Source: Arthrobacter sp. YD4
GTDB taxonomy: Bacteria; Actinomycetota; Actinomycetes; Actinomycetales; Micrococcaceae
Assembly (NCBI RefSeq): GCF_030410515.1
Contig: NZ_JAUHHD010000002.1
Coordinates: 661,419-725,418, forward strand
Length of the DNA: 64,000 nucleotides
Direction of reading: 5' to 3'
Below are positions 8,190 through 17,359 of the stretch, in pieces; the first letter of the stretch is position 1; each line of letters starts with the position of its first letter. Position numbers and translations under genes: made by a program. The notes beneath the pieces were generated by a model. The model worked only from the letters and a program-made list of their open reading frames with translations. It ran no database searches and was not told the origin of the DNA.

Positions 8190-9281
8190 TTAGTTGCCGC
8201 CGAGGGCCAGCAGCGGGTCCACCCGGGTGACGCCGCGGACCGCGAGGACGGAGGCGGCGAGCCCCAGGAGCACGACGCCGGCGACGGGCAGCAGCGTGGT
8301 GGCCGGGCCCGTGAGGAACGGCGCGGCCTTCCCGGCGAGCAGTCCGCCGAAAGCGCCCGCCGCGCCTCCGGCCAGGGCCCCCGCGGCCAGCACGGCGGCG
8401 GCCTGGACCATGGCGTCCCGGAGGATGTACGGGGTGGAACCGCCGAGCGCCTTGAGGACGGCGATGTCACGGGTCCGCTGGACGGTCCACACGGTCAGGA
8501 AGGCGGCCACCACCAAGGCGCTGATGCCGTAGAGGAAGGACTGCATCAGCAGCAGGGAAGCGTTTTCGCTGCGGTAGGAGCCGAGGGCCTGGAAGGAGCC
8601 GCTGCGGGTGGCGCTGACGGTTCCCGCGGCGGCGTCGGCGGCGCCGAGGTCCGTCCCGGCCGAGGTGCCGACGGCCAGGACCGTGGCCACGGCGGCCGGG
8701 TCGGTGAGGTGTGAGAGGGTGCGCCAGTCCGCCAGGGAGGTCCAGACCACGGCGGTGTGCGAGTACCACTGGTCCGGAACCACCGCGGCGACGGCCAGGG
8801 AGCTGCCGCCCACGCTGACCCGGCGCCCCGGTGCGAGGTCCAGGTCCTTGGCCAGGCCGGCCCCGATCACCACGGTGCCCTCGGCCACCTGCGCGGGGGC
8901 CAGCGCGCCGTCGCCGGTCACGCCGAAGACGGCAACATTCGCCGAGCCGGCGGGTTCCCCGCCCGGGGCCACGGCCTGCAAGCGGGTCTGGCTGATGCCC
9001 AGCGGCTCCGCGTTGGTGACGCCGTCGTGGTTCTTCCAGTGGGCCAGCTGGGCCGCGGTGACGGAGGACTCCGTGTAGGAGGCGGTGGGTGTGGTCCCGG
9101 CGGGGGCGCCGAACACGATGTGGTCCGCCGGGAGGGCGGCGATGGCGGAGGTTGACTGGTTGCCGAGGCCGGCGGTGAGGCCGGAGAGCATCACCAGCAG
9201 CAGGGTGATCAGGGCGACGACGCCGCCCATCAGGGCGAAACGGCCCTTGGCGAAGCGGATGTCGCGGAGAGCGAGAAACAT
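8190..9281 (-). CDS. ABC transporter permease (FtsX/MacB type)
   Basis: 363 residues: one N-terminal helix (FALMGGVVALITLLLVMLSG), a large extracytoplasmic domain of about 190 residues, then three C-terminal helices. This 1+3 helix layout is that of FtsX/MacB-like permeases, which move lipids, peptides or drugs or transmit a mechanical signal. The ATG at 9281 has a good Shine-Dalgarno (AAAGGA, 7 nt spacing). It forms an exporter with the ATPase at 7436 and is divergent from a NarL-type sensor kinase/regulator pair. Confidence 0.88.
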   Translation of the reverse strand: MFLALRDIRFAKGRFALMGGVVALITLLLVMLSGLTAGLGNQSTSAIAALPADHIVFGAPAGTTPTASYTESSVTAAQLAHWKNHDGVTNAEPLGISQTRLQAVAPGGEPAGSANVAVFGVTGDGALAPAQVAEGTVVIGAGLAKDLDLAPGRRVSVGGSSLAVAAVVPDQWYSHTAVVWTSLADWRTLSHLTDPAAVATVLAVGTSAGTDLGAADAAAGTVSATRSGSFQALGSYRSENASLLLMQSFLYGISALVVAAFLTVWTVQRTRDIAVLKALGGSTPYILRDAMVQAAAVLAAGALAGGAAGAFGGLLAGKAAPFLTGPATTLLPVAGVVLLGLAASVLAVRGVTRVDPLLALGGN

Positions 9282-9353
9282 GGGTGTCCTTTGCGGGTTG
9301 AAAAGCCTTTCTTCCACTCTCGCCGGGGCCGGCGGCAATGCCATCGGGTGCCC

Positions 9354-9406
9354 GGATGATCCCGGCGGGACGATCGGAGGGGCGCAGGATCATCCAAAAG
9401 GATGAT
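9354..9406. promoter_or_regulatory. GGATGAT inverted repeats, likely response-regulator operator
   Basis: A perfect palindrome ATCATCC-AAAA-GGATGAT lies at 9389-9406, and a third copy GGATGATCC lies at 9354-9362. They sit between the divergent ABC permease and the sensor kinase. NarL/LuxR-type regulators bind such short inverted repeats, so the regulator at 10739 probably controls the exporter, and perhaps itself, through these sites. Confidence 0.6.
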
Positions 9407-9467
9407 TACGGTGTCCCGCGGGCCCTGGGCGGGCTCCCGGGCAGGGTGCCAAAGCTAGGCTGAGGAC

Positions 9468-10742
9468 ATGGAAAGCGAGGCGGGGGACACCCGGCAGGCG
9501 GCGGGCACGGCGGTGATCCTGCGTGTGCTGCGCGTGAGCCTGCACGTCGGCTTCGCGGTGCTCCTGCTGGTGGCGGTTGCGCGGCTGCTGGGCGGCGGCC
9601 TGGGCACCGGCGCGGCCTGGCTGCAGCTGGTCCTGGCCGTCGCCCTCGCCGGGGTCTACCTGGCCGGAACGGTCCTGGAGAAGCGGCACGCGGCGCTGCC
9701 CGGGCGTTTCGACCCGAGTCCGCACGCCCGCTGGTGGCTCGCGCTGGTGTGCCTGCTCTGGCTGGCCCTGATCGCCGGCAGCGCCGACTTTGTCTGGCTC
9801 GCCTTCCCGCTGTTCTTCCTCCAGCTTCAGGTGCTGCCCCGGGCGGGTGCCCTCGCTGCGATCGCCGTTAGCACCGCCCTGGTCATCGCCGCGCTCTGGT
9901 TCCACGGCGGCGGCCCCGCCGGGACGCCGCTGCAGCTGCCGATGGTGCTGGGACCCAGCTTCGGCGCCGCGTTCGCCGTCGTCACCGGCCTCGCCTACCG
10001 GGCGCTCTACACCGAGGCGAAGGAGCAGCGCCGCGTGGCGGAGGAACTCCGGCGCACCCGCGCCGAGCTGGCCCGCAGCGAACACGACGCCGGCATCCTC
10101 GCCGAACGCGCCCGGCTGGCCCGCGAAATCCATGACACCCTAGCCCAGGGCTTCTCCAGCATCGTGCTGATGGGACGCTCCGCGGAGCAGGCGCTGGCCG
10201 CGGGAGATACAGACCTCGCCGCCGCGCGGCTGCACACGGTCCAGGCCACGGCCGCCGGAAACCTAGCCGAGGCCCGCAACTTCGTCCGCGGGCTGCAGCC
10301 GCCCGTCCTGGAACGCGAGTCGCTGCCGACCAGCCTGCGCCGGCTCTGCGAGAGTACGGAGGCCGAGGCCGCCGCGCAGGGAACGCCCCTGGCCTGCCGG
10401 CTTGAGCTCACCGGTACACCCGTTGAGCTGCCCCGGCCCTACCAGGCCACCCTGCTGCGCGCCGCCCAGGCCAGCCTGGCCAACGTCCGCCGCCACGCCG
10501 CCGCCGGCACGGCCGTGGTCACGATCGGATTCCTCGACACGGAGGTCACCATGGACATCTTCGACGACGGGCAGGGCTTCGACCCGCGGGCCACCGCGGG
10601 CCGCCCGGACGGCTCCGGCTTCGGCCTGCGCACCCTGCAGGACCGGCTGGCGGCGCTCGGCGGCTCCTTCGCCGTCGAGTCCGCGCCCGGGGAGGGCACC
10701 GTGGTGGCGCTGCGCCTGCCGCTGGGCGGTGCGGCCGCATGA
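9468..10742 (+). CDS. Sensor histidine kinase, NarL/DesK class
   Basis: 424 residues. About five hydrophobic helices occupy the first 180 residues, then a short coiled coil, then a HisKA_3 domain with the phospho-accepting His in LAREIHDTLAQGFSSIV near residue 223. The HATPase_c domain shows the N-box-like ASLANVRRHA and DDGQGFDP, GSGFGLRTLQDRL. It should phosphorylate the regulator encoded next, with which it overlaps by ATGA. A TAGGCT -10-like box 6 nt before the ATG suggests a leaderless transcript. It probably senses an envelope-active compound exported by the divergent ABC system. Confidence 0.9.
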   Translation: MESEAGDTRQAAGTAVILRVLRVSLHVGFAVLLLVAVARLLGGGLGTGAAWLQLVLAVALAGVYLAGTVLEKRHAALPGRFDPSPHARWWLALVCLLWLALIAGSADFVWLAFPLFFLQLQVLPRAGALAAIAVSTALVIAALWFHGGGPAGTPLQLPMVLGPSFGAAFAVVTGLAYRALYTEAKEQRRVAEELRRTRAELARSEHDAGILAERARLAREIHDTLAQGFSSIVLMGRSAEQALAAGDTDLAAARLHTVQATAAGNLAEARNFVRGLQPPVLERESLPTSLRRLCESTEAEAAAQGTPLACRLELTGTPVELPRPYQATLLRAAQASLANVRRHAAAGTAVVTIGFLDTEVTMDIFDDGQGFDPRATAGRPDGSGFGLRTLQDRLAALGGSFAVESAPGEGTVVALRLPLGGAAA

Positions 10743-11401
10743 ACGACATCCGCGTCCTGCTGGTCGATGACCACCCCGTGGTCCGCGCCGGTCTGCGGGC
10801 CATGCTGGCCGGCTGCGAGGGCATCACCGTCGCCGCGGAGGCCGCCGACGGCGCCGCCGCGATCGCCGAACTCTCCCGTCTCCACACACTCGGCGAACCG
10901 GCCGACGTCGTCCTCATGGACCTGCAGATGGGCGCGGGCATGGACGGCGTTACCGCGACCGGCCGGATCCGCGCCGGCGCGGCCGGGACTCCCCCGCCCC
11001 CGGTCCTGATCCTCACCACCTTCGACTCCGACGCCGACATCCTGGCCGCGGTGGAAGCCGGCGCCAGCGGCTACATGCTCAAGGACGCCCCGCCCGAGCA
11101 GCTCCGCGACGCCGTCCTGGCCGCCGCCGCTGGCCGCACTGCCCTGGCCCCCGAGGTTGCGGCGCGGCTGCTCGGCCGGATCCGGAACCCGGATCCGGCC
11201 CTCTCCGCCCGGGAGCTGGAACTGCTGGAACTGCTGGCCACCGGCCTGGCCAACCGCGCCATCGCCAAGGAACTGTTCATCTCCGAGGCCACCGTGAAGA
11301 CCCACCTGGCGCATATCTACGCCAAACTCGGCGTCGACAACCGGACGGCGGCCATCGCCGCGGCGACGCAACGCCGGATCATCCGCCCCGGCGGCGGGTG
11401 A
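10739..11401 (+). CDS. Response regulator, NarL/FixJ family
   Basis: 220 residues. The receiver domain shows LLVDDHPVVRAGL with the acidic pair, the phospho-acceptor Asp in DVVLMDLQMG (about residue 60), and the conserved Lys in GYMLKDAPPEQL. The C-terminal LuxR-type helix-turn-helix is LSARELELLELLATGLANRA followed by ISEATVKTHLAHIYAKLGV. It overlaps the kinase gene by 4 bp and is its cognate regulator. Confidence 0.93.
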   Translation: MNDIRVLLVDDHPVVRAGLRAMLAGCEGITVAAEAADGAAAIAELSRLHTLGEPADVVLMDLQMGAGMDGVTATGRIRAGAAGTPPPPVLILTTFDSDADILAAVEAGASGYMLKDAPPEQLRDAVLAAAAGRTALAPEVAARLLGRIRNPDPALSARELELLELLATGLANRAIAKELFISEATVKTHLAHIYAKLGVDNRTAAIAAATQRRIIRPGGG

Positions 11402-11484
11402 CGCTGCCCGGCGGGTGAACGCCGGGACCCCGGGGGACGCCGCGTGACACGGCGATATCCGGGGCTCAGGGCATAATGGCGCGA

Positions 11485-13512
11485 ATGGGGAAAAAACACA
11501 TACTGACCTTTGGCCTGACCGGACTGGTGCTCGCCGCCTCGTTGGTGGCCTGCGACGACGGCCGCTCGGGGGCCCAGGACGCCGCCAACAAGCTCGCCTC
11601 CGGCCTCTCCGCGCTCGACGTCGGCGCGGTCCCGTTCCAGGGCAAGGACTCCTCCGCCGCCAATGACCGGCTGCACGAGGCCTTCAAGGCCCTCGAACCG
11701 GCCAAGCCCACGGTCCACGGCGGTGACCTCACCGTGGACAAGGACACCGCCACCCTCCCGCTGGACATCAGCTGGACCATCGGCGGATCCGAATGGAAGT
11801 ACACCGTGTCCGCCCAGCTGAAGAAGGCCGGAGACACCTGGCAGACCGTCTGGAAGCCGGACCTGCTGGCCCCGGGGCTGACCGATACCGAGGTGCTGGC
11901 CACCTCCACGCAGGCGCCGCAGCGGGCCGACATCCTCGGTGCCGGGGACGTGCCGCTGGTGACCTCCCGCGCGGTGGTCAACGTCGGCATCGACAAGACC
12001 ACCCTCGGCGGAGCCGACCCGGCGGCTTCCGCCGCGAAGCTCGCGGCCCTGGTGGGCGTGGACCCGGCCGGGTACACCCAGCAGGTCCAGGCCGCCGGCC
12101 CGCAGGCCTTCGTCGCCGCCATCACGCTGCGGCAGGACGGCCGGACCGTCACGGACGAGCAGATCGCCGCGATCCCCGGAGCCCGGGCCATCGCCGACGC
12201 GCTTCCGCTGGCACCCACGCGGACCTTTGCCCGGGCCGTCCTCGGCTCCGTGGCCGAGGCCAGCGCCGAACAGATCGAAAAGTCCGGCGGCGCGCTCAAG
12301 AACGGGGACAGCACCGGCACCGGCGGCCTGCAGCAGCAGTACGACGCCCGGCTGCGCGGCACGGACGGCGTCCAGGTCTTCGCCCAGGTCCCCGGCCTCA
12401 CTCCGGAACAACGCCAGGCCCAGCCCAACGCCGGCCGCCGGATGCTCTTCCAGGTCGCCATGAAGCCGGGCGCCCCGCTGAAGACCACCCTGGATCCGAA
12501 GCTGCAGCAGCTGGCCGAGGACACCCTGGCCAAGGTGGGACCGGCGTCCGCGATCGTGGCGCTCCGGCCCTCCAGCGGCGCCGTGCTTGCCGCCGCCTCC
12601 GGACCCGGCAGCAACGGCTACGACACCGCCATGCTGGGACAGTACGCCCCCGGATCCATCTTCAAGATCGTCGATTCCCTGGCGCTGATCCGCGGCGGCA
12701 TGACCCCGGACAGCAAGGTCGACTGCCCCGCCACCCTGGAGGTGGACGGCCGGACCTTCAAGAACGCGGAGGGCTACCCTGCCTCCTCGCTGGGCTCGGT
12801 GGCCCTGCGGGATGCCTTCGCGCACTCCTGCAACACCGCCTTCATCAACGCCCGGGACAAGGTCAGCCAGGCCCAGCTGGAAAGCACCGCGGCGTCCCTG
12901 GGCGTGGGCGTCGACGCCCCGAAGCTCGGCGCGGCCGCGTTCCTGGGGTCCGTTCCCGGCCAGGCCGGCGGCACCGAACACGCCGCCTCGATGATCGGCC
13001 AGGGCAAGGTGCTGCTGTCCCCGCTTGTGGCGGCCGTGATGGCCGGTTCCGTGGCCAAGGGCGCCCCCGTGTCGCCGGTCCTGGTGACGAACCCTGATGC
13101 ACCCGCCGGCACGCCGGGAACGACGGCGGGCGCCACCGGCTCCGCGTCTCCCGCCGCGACGGCAGCCGCAAGTGCTTCCGCCAGCGGGTCGCCGGGTGCG
13201 ACCTCCTCGGCGACCGCCGCCCCGACGGCCTCCGGTACCCCGCTGACCCCGGCCGAGGCGGCGTCCCTGGCCGACATGATGCGCGCCGTCATCACCTCCG
13301 GGCACGCCGGCTTCCTCGCCTCCGTTCCCGGCGCCCCGGTGGGGGCCAAGACGGGCACGGCCGAGTTTGGCTCGGACAACCCGCCGAAGACCCACGCCTG
13401 GATCGTGGCTACGCACGGCGACCTCGCCGTCGCCGTCTTCGTGGAGGACGGCGGGCTGGGTGCTACCACCTCCGGGCCGCTGCTCAAGGAGTTCCTGACC
13501 GGCGCCGGCTAG
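11485..13512 (+). CDS. Penicillin-binding transpeptidase lipoprotein, MecA-N-like
   Basis: About 675 residues. A signal peptide ends in a lipobox-like LVAC (Cys 23). An NTF2-like MecA_N-type domain covers about residues 30-160, and the transpeptidase domain follows with S-I-F-K (Ser 391, nucleophile), S-C-N (448-450) and K-T-G (622-624). A low-complexity Ala/Ser/Gly insert lies near residues 545-595. It should cross-link peptidoglycan outside the membrane as a class B PBP. An in-frame ATG also exists at 11476, but CATAAT at 11472-11477 lies 7 nt before 11485 and would make 11485 the leaderless start. Confidence 0.85.
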   Translation: MGKKHILTFGLTGLVLAASLVACDDGRSGAQDAANKLASGLSALDVGAVPFQGKDSSAANDRLHEAFKALEPAKPTVHGGDLTVDKDTATLPLDISWTIGGSEWKYTVSAQLKKAGDTWQTVWKPDLLAPGLTDTEVLATSTQAPQRADILGAGDVPLVTSRAVVNVGIDKTTLGGADPAASAAKLAALVGVDPAGYTQQVQAAGPQAFVAAITLRQDGRTVTDEQIAAIPGARAIADALPLAPTRTFARAVLGSVAEASAEQIEKSGGALKNGDSTGTGGLQQQYDARLRGTDGVQVFAQVPGLTPEQRQAQPNAGRRMLFQVAMKPGAPLKTTLDPKLQQLAEDTLAKVGPASAIVALRPSSGAVLAAASGPGSNGYDTAMLGQYAPGSIFKIVDSLALIRGGMTPDSKVDCPATLEVDGRTFKNAEGYPASSLGSVALRDAFAHSCNTAFINARDKVSQAQLESTAASLGVGVDAPKLGAAAFLGSVPGQAGGTEHAASMIGQGKVLLSPLVAAVMAGSVAKGAPVSPVLVTNPDAPAGTPGTTAGATGSASPAATAAASASASGSPGATSSATAAPTASGTPLTPAEAASLADMMRAVITSGHAGFLASVPGAPVGAKTGTAEFGSDNPPKTHAWIVATHGDLAVAVFVEDGGLGATTSGPLLKEFLTGAG

Positions 13513-13522
13513 GCCGGCACCC

Positions 13523-13554
13523 CGGAGCCCCGCGGCCGTGACCGCGGGGCTCCG
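13523..13554 (+). terminator. Terminator hairpin after PBP gene
   Basis: CGGAGCCCCGCGG and CCGCGGGGCTCCG form a 13-bp perfect stem with a 6-nt loop, 11 bp after the PBP stop. There is no T-run, as is common in this genome. Confidence 0.7.
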
Positions 13555-13569
13555 TGCGAGGATGGAAGC

Positions 13570-15309
13570 GTGGCCCATATTGACGTTTCCGGCATCGACT
13601 ACTTCCTCTCCGATGGCACCCAGCTGCTCAACGGCGTGACCTTCAAGGTCCCCGACGGCACCAAGACGGCGCTGATTGGACCCAACGGAACCGGCAAGAC
13701 CACGCTCTTCCGCATCATCGCCGGTGACCTCACGCCGGACGAGGGCGTGATCGGCCGCTCCGGCAACATGGGCATCATGCGGCAATTCGTCGGCCAGGTC
13801 CGCGACGACTCCACGGTCCGGGACCTGCTGGTCTCCGCCGCGCCGCCCGCGCTGGCCGCGGCCGCGCGCGCCGTCGACGAGGCCGAACTGGCCATGATCG
13901 AACATGACGACGAGCCGACCCAGATGAAGTACGCCCAGGCGATCGTGGACTGGGGCGACGCCGGCGGATACGACGTCGAAACCGTCTGGGACGAGGTCTG
14001 CATGGCCGCGCTGGGCCTGCCCTTCGACCGCGCCCAGCACCGGCCCGCCTCAAGCCTCTCCGGCGGCGAACAGAAGCGCCTGGTCCTCGAGGCCCTCTTC
14101 GCCGGCCCGGACGAACTGCTGCTGCTGGACGAACCGGACAACTACCTGGACGTCCCCGGCAAGCGCTGGCTCGAGGCGAAGCTCAACGAGTCGAAGAAGA
14201 CCGTGTTCTTCATCAGCCACGACCGCGAGCTGCTGAACAACGCCGCCGGCCGCATCGTCACCCTGGAACCGGGCATCAACGGCGCCGGCGCCTGGGTCCA
14301 CGGCGGCGGCTTCGGCTCCTACGTAGAGGCCCGCGCGGACCGCAACGCCCGCTTCGAGGAGCTCCGCAAGCGCTGGGACGAGGAGCACGTGAAGCTCAAG
14401 GAACTCGTCAACATGTACAAGAACAAGGCCGCGTTCCGCTCCGACATGGCCAACCGGTACCACGCCGCGCAGACCCGGCTGGCGAAGTTCCTCGAGGCCG
14501 GCCCGCCCGAGGCCCTGCCGATCGAGCAGAACGTGCAGATGCGGCTCAAGGGCGGCCGGACCGCCAAGCGCGCCGTCGTGGCCGAAAAGCTGGAGCTCAC
14601 CGGGCTGATGAAGCCGTTCTCCACCGAGATCTGGTTCGGTGACCGGGTGGGCGTGCTCGGCTCCAACGGCTCCGGCAAGAGCCACTTCCTGCGTCTGCTG
14701 GCGACCGGCGGCACCGACCCGGAACGCGAACACCTGCCCGTCTCCGCGCTGCCTGCGGCTCCCACCCCTCGCAAGCTCGGGGAGGGGCCCTCGCCGCAGC
14801 CGCTTGTCGAGATCGCCGAGGTCCCGCACGAGGGCACGGTGAAGCTCGGCGCCCGGATCCGGCCCGGCTTCTTCGCCCAGACCCATGTCCGCCCGGACCT
14901 CCTGGGTAAGACCCTGCTGGAGATCCTGCACCGCGGCGACGAACACCGCTCCGGCCTGGCCCGCGAGGCCGCCGCCGGCGCGCTTGACGGCTACGGCCTG
15001 GCGGGCCAGTCCGAGCAGAAGTACGAGTCCCTCTCCGGCGGCCAGCAGGCCCGGTTCCAGATTCTGCTGCTGCAGCTCTCCGGCGCCACCCTGTTGTTGC
15101 TCGATGAACCCACCGACAACCTGGACCTGCACTCGGCCGAGGCGTTGGAACGCGCCATCGGCCACTTCGAGGGCACCGTCCTGGCCGTCACCCACGACCG
15201 CTGGTTCGCGCGGACCTTCGACCGTTTCCTGGTCTTCGGCTCCGACGGCAAGGTCTACGAATCCGCGGAGCCGGTCTGGGACGAAAAGCGCGTGGACCGG
15301 GTTCGATGA
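13570..15309 (+). CDS. ABC-F family ATPase
   Basis: 579 residues with two full nucleotide-binding domains and no membrane segment: Walker A GPNGTGKTT and GSNGSGKSH, signatures LSGGEQKRL and LSGGQQARF, Walker B LLLLDEPDNYLD and LLLLDEPTDNLD. The charged linker between the domains (about residues 255-320, Arg/Lys-rich) is the ribosomal P-site tRNA interaction motif region of ABC-F proteins. These proteins act on translating ribosomes, in stall rescue or antibiotic resistance; which role applies is unclear. GTG start at 13570; a weak -10-like GAGGAT lies 6 nt upstream. Confidence 0.85.
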   Translation: MAHIDVSGIDYFLSDGTQLLNGVTFKVPDGTKTALIGPNGTGKTTLFRIIAGDLTPDEGVIGRSGNMGIMRQFVGQVRDDSTVRDLLVSAAPPALAAAARAVDEAELAMIEHDDEPTQMKYAQAIVDWGDAGGYDVETVWDEVCMAALGLPFDRAQHRPASSLSGGEQKRLVLEALFAGPDELLLLDEPDNYLDVPGKRWLEAKLNESKKTVFFISHDRELLNNAAGRIVTLEPGINGAGAWVHGGGFGSYVEARADRNARFEELRKRWDEEHVKLKELVNMYKNKAAFRSDMANRYHAAQTRLAKFLEAGPPEALPIEQNVQMRLKGGRTAKRAVVAEKLELTGLMKPFSTEIWFGDRVGVLGSNGSGKSHFLRLLATGGTDPEREHLPVSALPAAPTPRKLGEGPSPQPLVEIAEVPHEGTVKLGARIRPGFFAQTHVRPDLLGKTLLEILHRGDEHRSGLAREAAAGALDGYGLAGQSEQKYESLSGGQQARFQILLLQLSGATLLLLDEPTDNLDLHSAEALERAIGHFEGTVLAVTHDRWFARTFDRFLVFGSDGKVYESAEPVWDEKRVDRVR

Positions 15310-15331
15310 ATGTGCACATGAGCGTTGCGCG

Positions 15332-15359
15332 TGATCATTTGATCATTTAACGCTACTGT
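15332..15359 (+). promoter_or_regulatory. Promoter with tandem TGATCATT operator for deoR-MFS operon
   Basis: TGATCATT is repeated directly at 15332 and 15340; each copy contains the palindrome TGATCA. A -10-like TACTGT at 15354-15359 lies 6 nt before the ATG at 15366, so the repeats overlap the -35 region. This is the expected place for DeoR autorepression. Confidence 0.55.
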
Positions 15360-15365
15360 TTGCTC

Positions 15366-16136
15366 ATGAACACTGAGCAGCGGCACCGCCGCATCGGCGA
15401 ACTGCTGCGCGGCCGCGACCGCGTGAGCGTGGAGGAACTGGTCGCCGAGTGCGGCGCCTCCGGCGCCACCATCCGGCGCGACCTGGACGTCCTGGCCCTC
15501 AACGGCGTGCTCCGCCGGGTCCACGGCGGGGCGCAGAGCCTCGTCGCGGGCGGCGAGCACCCCGAGTACGGCCAGCGCGAACTCGAGGACCAGGACGCCA
15601 AGGCCCGCATCGCCGCCGGCGTCGCCGGACTCCTCCGGGACCGGACCCACGTCTGGCTGGACAGCGGCACCACCGCCACCGAGGTGGCCCGGCAGCTGCA
15701 ACACCGTGAACTGACCGTCATGCCCATGTCCCTGCCCGCCGTCAACGCCCTCGCCGGCGGCGCCACGGCCGGCCGGCGGGCGGCGCTGCTGCTGCCCGGC
15801 GGCAGCCTGAGCCCAGGGGAACTCTCCTTCCGCGGCCCGCTGACCGAGTCCACCGTCCGGGCCCTCCGGTTCGACACCGCCGTCGTCACCCCCTGCGCGG
15901 TAAGCCTGCGCGACGGCCTGCTGGCCCACGACCTGGAGGACGCCGCCGTCAAACGCGCCGGACTTGAGTCGGCCGGTCGCGTGATCGCCGCCTGCTCGGC
16001 GGCCAAATGGGACGCCGGCGCCGTAGCGCTGGTGGCCGCCCTGGACGCCGTGGACGTCCTGGTGACCGACAAAGACCTGACCCCGGCGGACCGCGCCGAA
16101 CTCGCCCGTCACTGTGTGGAAGTGGTAACCGTATGA
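15366..16136 (+). CDS. DeoR/GlpR family transcriptional regulator
   Basis: 256 residues. The N-terminal DeoR helix-turn-helix is clear (RHRRIGELLRGRDRVSVEEL followed by GASGATIRRDLDVL), and the C-terminal DeoR sugar-phosphate sensor domain shows WLDSGTTATEVARQL. Such proteins usually repress sugar or nucleoside use genes and respond to phosphorylated sugars. It overlaps the MFS gene by ATGA and so forms an operon with it. The start at 15366 fits a leaderless transcript; an in-frame ATG lies 6 nt upstream. Confidence 0.87.
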   Translation: MNTEQRHRRIGELLRGRDRVSVEELVAECGASGATIRRDLDVLALNGVLRRVHGGAQSLVAGGEHPEYGQRELEDQDAKARIAAGVAGLLRDRTHVWLDSGTTATEVARQLQHRELTVMPMSLPAVNALAGGATAGRRAALLLPGGSLSPGELSFRGPLTESTVRALRFDTAVVTPCAVSLRDGLLAHDLEDAAVKRAGLESAGRVIAACSAAKWDAGAVALVAALDAVDVLVTDKDLTPADRAELARHCVEVVTV

Positions 16137-17323
16137 GCAAGCTTCAGACCCGCCAACCCCTCAGGGCGGCGGCCACGGCCACCTTCCTGGTCTTCGGCAT
16201 CAACGGGCTGGTCTTCGCCAGCTGGGCCGCCCGGATCCCCGCGGTCACCGACATCCTGGGCATCACCTCGGGCCAGATGGGAACGCTGCTGCTCTGCGTG
16301 GCCGTCGGGTCGCTGATCGCCCTGCCGACCGCCGGCTGGGTGGTCAACCGGCTGGGCACGGCCAACACCATCCGGGCCGCCGGGCTGCTCGCGGCCGTCG
16401 CCGGTGCCGGCATCGCCATCTCCCTGAACGCCGTCTCGATCCCCGGGACCGCCGTCTCGCTGTTCTTCTTCGGGATCGGGATCGGGCTCTGGGACGTCTC
16501 GCAGAACATCGAGGGCGCCGACGTCGAACACCAACTGGGCCGCACCATCATGCCGCAGTTCCACGCCGCGTTCAGCGGCGGGGCGTTCGTGGGTGCACTG
16601 ATCGGCGCCGGGCTCTCCCAGCTGGGCATCGGCCTGCCCATCCACCTGCTGGTCATCGCCGCCGTCGTCGTCGTCGCGGCGCTGACGGCGCCCCGCTACT
16701 TCCTCCCGCACGCGGCGGAAGCGGACGGATCGCACGACGCCGACGCCGGGGCACCGCGCGCCGGCTCGGCCTGGCGGGAGGGCCGCACGGTGCTGATCGG
16801 CGTCGTCGTCCTCGGTGCCACCCTGACCGAGGGCGCCGGCAACGACTGGATCGCCAAGGCGGCCGTCGACGGCCTGGGCGCCCCGCAATCGACGGGGGCG
16901 CTGCTGTTTGCCGTCTTCGTCCTCGCCATGACCGCCATGCGCCTGTTCGGCGGCCGGCTGATCGACGGCTACGGCCGGGTGCCGGTGCTGCGCGCCAGCA
17001 TGGGCGCCGCGGCCGCGGGACTTGCCCTGTTCGTCTTCGCCGGCAACCTCTGGGTGGCGGCCGGGGGCGCGGCACTCTGGGGCGTGGGGGCCGCCCTGGC
17101 CTTCCCGATGGGGATGTCCGCCGCGGCGGACGACCCGCGCCGCGCCGCCGTCCGGGTCTCCGTGGTGTCCACGCTGGGCTACGTCGCGTTCCTCGCCGGG
17201 CCTCCGCTGCTCGGCTACCTGGGCGACCTGACCGGCATCAGGCTGGCCCTGCTGGCCATCGGGGCGCCCATCCTGCTGGCGCTGCTGCTGGCGGGCGCCG
17301 CGAAGCCGCTACGCGCCGCGTAG
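16133..17323 (+). CDS. MFS transporter (YbjJ-like)
   Basis: 396 residues with about twelve hydrophobic helices in two halves and a hydrophilic central loop near residues 200-220. The first half contains GINGLVFASWAARIPAVTDI, typical of the YbjJ-like branch of the major facilitator superfamily. The substrate is unknown. Translational coupling with the DeoR regulator suggests export or import of the regulator's ligand or a related sugar. Confidence 0.82.
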   Translation: MSKLQTRQPLRAAATATFLVFGINGLVFASWAARIPAVTDILGITSGQMGTLLLCVAVGSLIALPTAGWVVNRLGTANTIRAAGLLAAVAGAGIAISLNAVSIPGTAVSLFFFGIGIGLWDVSQNIEGADVEHQLGRTIMPQFHAAFSGGAFVGALIGAGLSQLGIGLPIHLLVIAAVVVVAALTAPRYFLPHAAEADGSHDADAGAPRAGSAWREGRTVLIGVVVLGATLTEGAGNDWIAKAAVDGLGAPQSTGALLFAVFVLAMTAMRLFGGRLIDGYGRVPVLRASMGAAAAGLALFVFAGNLWVAAGGAALWGVGAALAFPMGMSAAADDPRRAAVRVSVVSTLGYVAFLAGPPLLGYLGDLTGIRLALLAIGAPILLALLLAGAAKPLRAA

Positions 17324-17359
17324 GGCACGCCGCCGCCGGGCCGGCAGTAAGGTGGGCAG

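Noticed and set aside
11317-14040. Minus-strand open frame of about 900 codons opposite the PBP and ABC-F genes
   Set aside because: It mirrors the third-position GC bias of the plus-strand genes, has Gly/Arg/His-rich composition with no domain, and spans two genes with clear motifs. Similar long antisense frames occur opposite many genes here.
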